Program-made: the position numbers and the translations under genes
The notes under the pieces: model-generated
What the model saw: only the letters and a program-made list of their open reading frames with translations
Told to the model about the DNA's origin: nothing
Databases searched by the model: none
NCBI RefSeq assembly: GCF_001039355.2
Contig: NW_019775854.1
Location: forward strand, 67,873-131,872
Length of the DNA: 64,000 nt
Origin: Lingula anatina
Lineage: Eukaryota; Brachiopoda; Lingulata; Lingulida; Lingulidae
Reading direction: 5' to 3'
Shown here: positions 59,401-64,000 of the stretch, one piece after another
How positions within the stretch are numbered: position 1 is the first letter of the stretch
Layout of the letters: every line of letters begins with the position of its first letter

Positions 59401-61467
59401 GGGCGGTTGTAATTCTATATGGGGTTAAAAACATCATATTATTTATTTGTGAAAATGCAGCACATTTTCAACAGTTTTTACATACAATTAAAATATTTTC
59501 CATAGGTTAATACAGTATATTTAAAAAAAATATGTGTAAAAAAAAAACCTTCTGTGATACAGGCCTGGCATCATCATCATAAAAAAGCCAACAACGACAA
59601 AGCAAATCAATTTTCCAATTGTGCATTGGCAGTACAGCAAATGTCATGGATATTTTTCTTGCAGGGAGAAAAAAATCATTGAAAGTGATTAGGGTAAAAA
59701 GGATGTAAAAATTTAGGAGTTCTCTCTGTATTTGCCTAGCTGGATCCAGCCACAAGCATCGATTTATTTAATACCATGAAACCTACAAGTAAAAAAAATC
59801 ACACTGTTTCACAAAAAAACAGCCCAACAAAAATCAATACTGTCTGGTTCTCATAACCAGACATTGGTACATTTGTATAATTGATGTAAGCAGAGTTGCT
59901 GTATTCTGAGGACTGTTCAACAGACACCTAGCTGGAAGAACAAATATGAGAACTGGATGCAGGGGTGATTGGGGTGGGGGTGGGGGTGGGGAGTGGAGGC
60001 TAGATCAGGTAAAAAAGGTTCTAAAATCTGAAATGGGCAAACCCAAGCATATTAACATGTTAACAACTAAGAGAGAGTAAAAAACAGAAATAAAATAAAA
60101 TAAAATAAAATCACTGTCTCATTTTAATTCTAAAGCAAAGTGAGCTCAACACCAGCCAGTTTTGCAGTACTGTGTCCAAACTTTTTTTTAAAGAAATATA
60201 AATAAATAAATGATAGAAGCTTATACACCAGACAATATATATACATCATATCCAGTACAGGAATGAATCAATAGTAACACTAAAAAAAAGCTTCTATGGC
60301 ATTTTGAAAAAGGTCAGATGATTAATTCTGTTTTAGTTCATATCCTAAATATCACCTATGTTCTTTGTTAGTCATAATGAGCTACTTAAAATATCAACAA
60401 GAAAACACTAACATGTGTCTGGGCTGTAACAAGTATTGTGGGAACAAATGCTTTATTGGCTGTGGAGAGGGAGGGAGAGAGGGAAGGAGGAGAAAGGGGT
60501 ACGATGTCTGCTTTAGCCTCTGTCAGAATTTAAGAATTCTTGGATTTTAACCTTTTGTGGGAAAATCTTGTCTGGTTATAAAATTAATATGAACTTTGAT
60601 TCATCATAAGAATAAGAAAAGTCTCATCAGGAGGTGGTCTCACAATTACGTTCTCATCAGGTGTAACTTAAAACTAGCTTAATAACATAAAGTACCTCCT
60701 GGAGTGATACCACTTAGTTAAACCTATCCCCTCCCCCCCCCCCCCCCCGCCAGCCCCTCAGCAACCAACCACAACAGAAGAGGTCATAAAAACATAACCA
60801 TGTGGAGAATATTGCAATCAAGCTCCTATTTACATGTACATGCATCAAATTTTTCAAGGAATCTAGGTTTAAGATGAACCCAATTAGGGCAGGCTCATCT
60901 CTTGAGGACATGGACTGTCACCCCACTGGGGACACAGGTTGATAAATGAAGTACATAACCATGAGAGCTATCACGTTACATAGCAATGACATGAGACAAT
61001 TTAGAAATACTTCAGGTCCTCAGATATATGTGGATTAAAGTACAAAAAAGGAATGCAATAGCAAACACAACTTGATTAATCTTCCAGATTGCTTTGAGTG
61101 TTTACACTTTGGGAAGGATAAGGTTACCAGTTCACCTTTTTAACCTTCCTGGTTTAATCCAAACACCTGGTTGCACATGAAAATCCAGGTCAAGGCCCAC
61201 TTGTAAGTAATGGGGCCACTGAACAGATAACTGCAACTGTGTTCAATTAGCCTTGTCACATGGCACTGGGCTAGACAATACAGGCCCTTAATCTGTATTT
61301 GTGTGGCAGCATTGATGAATGTTGTTATCCAAACACTGATAAGGTTGCAATGACACATAGTTGAATTTTCTGCACTAACAAGAGGGCACTATTGATAAAT
61401 TAGTGCTACTGTCTGCCAATAGGTGTCTCCCTAGTTTGGTGTTTGGAAATCTGCCCACATTCGTGTG

Positions 61468-61500
61468 ACCAGGGAATTATATCAGATATAATTCCCTGGT
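61468..61500. repeat. Perfect 33-bp palindrome
   Basis: ACCAGGGAATTATATC, one A, then GATATAATTCCCTGGT. The arms are perfect inverse copies with a one-base centre. It is flanked by GTG on both sides (GTGACC, GGTGTGAC). Could be the tips of a deleted inverted-repeat element. Confidence 0.85.
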
Positions 61501-64000
61501 GTGACTTAACCTATTTTCAATTTGATAGACTATATGTACTTTATTGCACTTCATATCTCAGCTTATAGGCAGGTTACCAAAGTATTCTACTTCACATATG
61601 AAAAATCTCACATAAAAGATTGCGGCACTCTTATAAACTGAACTATGGAATATGGATTAATTGCCCATTGGATTGCACAATTTCAGTTATTTCTACGAAA
61701 TGAGATTGAATTAAGATATGGATGCATGCAAAGCAATTAAAATAATATAAAAATTATAGTAGGAAAAGTCCGACTTAATATCAATGCAAAATCTCCCCAA
61801 CAAAACCTTTCACAAATATTTTCCTGTTATTTTTCATTTACTACAATCAGAAATCACATTTCTACCTGGTCTGTCTGATAACTAGCTTCAGCAGTCATAT
61901 CACTATGATGTGGCTATATTTACTAATATGTCCACATTATCAGTCATATGTACAGCAATTTATCAGTTTATCATTTATCAGCTGCTCCTCCTGAATTGAG
62001 CTAAATACAGCACGGTGTAAGAACTGTGTACATGGCATCCTTGCTATGGCCTCTACACAGCTTGGGGTCTCTGCATGATGACAGCAATTTTAAAGTGGGG
62101 TTCTTTTTCTCAAACAATTGCACCAATTTACTCTTATAGTTAACCAAAAATGACCAATGAAGTAAAACCCAGATCAAATTTTGATAACGAGTAAGCCTTT
62201 TCCAGACAAAAGAAAGTCTCTCTCTCTCTCTTGCTCTCTCTCTCTCTCCAATTCTTCCCTATAGTACCTACTATCCTGGTTGATACTTTTACCCTAATTT
62301 CTTATGAACCAAGAAAGGACAGAATCAGTACAGAATTGAAATCTGATACATGTGTTATACATAATGTGGAGATCCCAGTCTGTTAAACAGATTACTAGCA
62401 AAGGGCTGTATTCATATAAATGAAACCATACACCACAGATACTGTTACCAATTCATACCTGTATGATGCTTTTGATTAATGAGGATTAATAATGTATGAC
62501 TTTAAGCTAGATGAGTCAGAATTCCCAGAATTTACAGTAAGCTTTTAACCCAATTTTCCAAGACAGTAGGTGACAAAAGAAGAAAAAATATTTCTAAAAA
62601 GAAGAATTTCTTGCTGTGGTTGTGTTACTCTGTATAAATAGCTGATAAATGACTGAACAATCTTTGCTATTATTATATTATTTTATATACCAATCAAAAG
62701 AAACAAAGTGAGTTATTTTTCTTGTCACTTGTAAAGAAAATCTAAATATGTTGTCATACTTCTTCTTTGGTTTAATTCATTTTCTTGTTTATGAAAAATA
62801 AAAGTGGGCAGATAGCTGGCCCAACTTTATAACTATAAACAGGTGCAAAGGCACTAGCTACATTGACTACATTTAAAAAGTCACATTACCCTGATGCCAA
62901 AATTCTTACTAACAATAGATGTTATGGTGCAATGTTTGATTTTTATCGACTCTTTTCATCTTGCTTAACTCAGGCTCTAAAATAACATAGTAACCACATT
63001 AGGTTACCTCAAAAGCCTTTTATGTTGAAAAAAGAAAAGAAACGACGATTCTTCTTAAATTTCTTTTAAAATTCAAAACATTTTGAATTATAATTAATGC
63101 AAAATATTTTTTTGATTTTTAGAGGCATTACTGCACTAAAGTTGCTTAGGCAGATTGAAAGAATCCCTGTATAACTGCATCCTCAAATTTTTTTTGACAT
63201 TTTATGATAAGCATGCGCTGTTCAACGTGACTCACCCATCGATTGCTGGGCGTTGCTAGCAAGCTAGATAAAAATTCTGTAACCGTTATGTTTTGAGTAT
63301 CTAAGTGGTCGAGACTCCATGTAGGCACACTAGTAATGCCATCATGTAGGCATCTATGAGTTTTTGTTTCCAGTCGTGGATGCATACAGTTAGTACAGTA
63401 ACTTTACTTCCTGGTTCAATAGAAAGGTAGGTTATTGATTAATGGATGACTCATCTTTACCAAGAACTAAATGAATATGAAACACTTCCTGAGTAGGTAC
63501 TTTGAGTAAACTCAAAGTCCAAGTTATGAAAAAAAAATTAGAGCATTTTTTGTGACTTTTCTATAATGAAAACATACTAGTAGGACTCAAAGTTACAGTG
63601 AGGGGCATCAAGTCATTGAGTATAAAGGACCACAGCTACAGTTTAAAAACCTATAGGAAAGCACATCTGTAAAAAAAAGCACATAAACCAAATCAATTTT
63701 TCACAAAATGTGTCACCACTTACTGAAAATTAAACTTAGTCTAATGACTACTTTAACAGTCACGCATCTAGCGGTACATCTTATTAAACTTTTTAATCTT
63801 TTAAGAGCCTAAAACATAGAATTAACTTTCCCACGCTAGAGAGACAGAAAGGAAAAGGAACTTTGTTTGTGCTGATAAGCATGGTATTGAGGCAACAAAG
63901 AGGAAAAGAAAATTATTATCAAATGACTTAAAAAAACTGAAACAAAAACAGGACTGGTATCAAGTCTCATTTCCCTTACATACATGTATGTATCCTCAAG

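Larger units (their letters stand above)
59241..64000 (-). other. Presumed intron of the tyrosine-motif gene; no exon found
   Basis: AT-rich DNA with simple repeats: TG and G runs at 59,337-59,400, AAAAT at about 60,090-60,112, C run at 60,729-60,747, CT repeats at about 62,217-62,247. A 33-bp palindrome lies at 61468-61500. The open stretch at 63146-63385 (minus) has no clear splice signals or recognisable motif. I see no other support for exons. Confidence 0.45.

Noticed and set aside
63146-63385. 79-residue minus frame upstream of the tyrosine-motif exon
   Set aside because: Tempting as another exon of the same gene, but there is no clear splice pair, membrane segment or domain motif, and it ends in its own stop.

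Overview
The window is animal nuclear DNA. Evidence: canonical GT-AG introns, many microsatellites and homopolymers, Tc1-type transposons, and several families of small non-autonomous inverted-repeat elements. It is AT-rich, with many CA/TA repeats and TACATGTA-type words, and comes from a draft assembly (a 298-base N gap and two single Ns). The style fits a marine invertebrate (lophotrochozoan or basal deuterostome), but nothing here fixes the species. I see no rRNA, tRNA or CRISPR.

Positions 1-46,200 hold a tandem array of eight copies of one gene, all on the minus strand: seven two-exon copies and one 5'-truncated pseudogene. Exon 1 encodes a short Cys-containing N-terminus, a membrane segment, a Thr/Trp/Asn-rich loop full of N-x-T sequons, a second membrane segment and a conserved stretch containing YDIPMN. 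A phase-2 intron (donor GA|GTGAGT, acceptor TTTCAG|C) always falls in the same Asp codon. Exon 2 encodes roughly four to five more membrane segments and a tail that in some copies carries a 9-residue tandem repeat. I do not recognise the family. Copies differ mostly in repeat number in the loop and tail. Each gene sits in a larger repeated unit of 3' flank, gene, shared promoter-proximal block and distal 5' flank.

Several copies are damaged or in doubt. Gene 2 is cut by a Tc1-element junction and has an 8-bp deletion. Gene 5 has lost its ATG. Gene 8 has a 1-nt frameshift in an A-run. Genes 5 and 7 have a tail cut short by a small insertion. A Tc1-like element (6470-7855) lies exactly at the joint of a 4.15-kb tandem duplication, so it probably caused it. 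A second Tc1-like element (46235-47930) is a long fold-back form.

Positions 48,000-59,000 are mostly non-coding: a diverged 1-kb tandem duplication (48.2-50.2 kb), a near-identical 2.8-kb tandem duplication joined by one N (51.4-57.0 kb), and an inverted-repeat element. At 59094-59240 (minus) there is a short terminal coding exon whose peptide carries two tyrosine motifs (TVYADL and TEYATI) like those of immunoreceptor or IgSF cytoplasmic tails. The rest, to 64,000, looks like an intron of that gene; I found no further exon.

The most interesting possibility is that the array is a fast-evolving multigene family of polytopic membrane proteins with a glycan-bearing, length-variable outer loop and a length-variable tail, diversified by local duplication and minisatellite change. 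A role in recognition, immunity or reproduction would be inference only.
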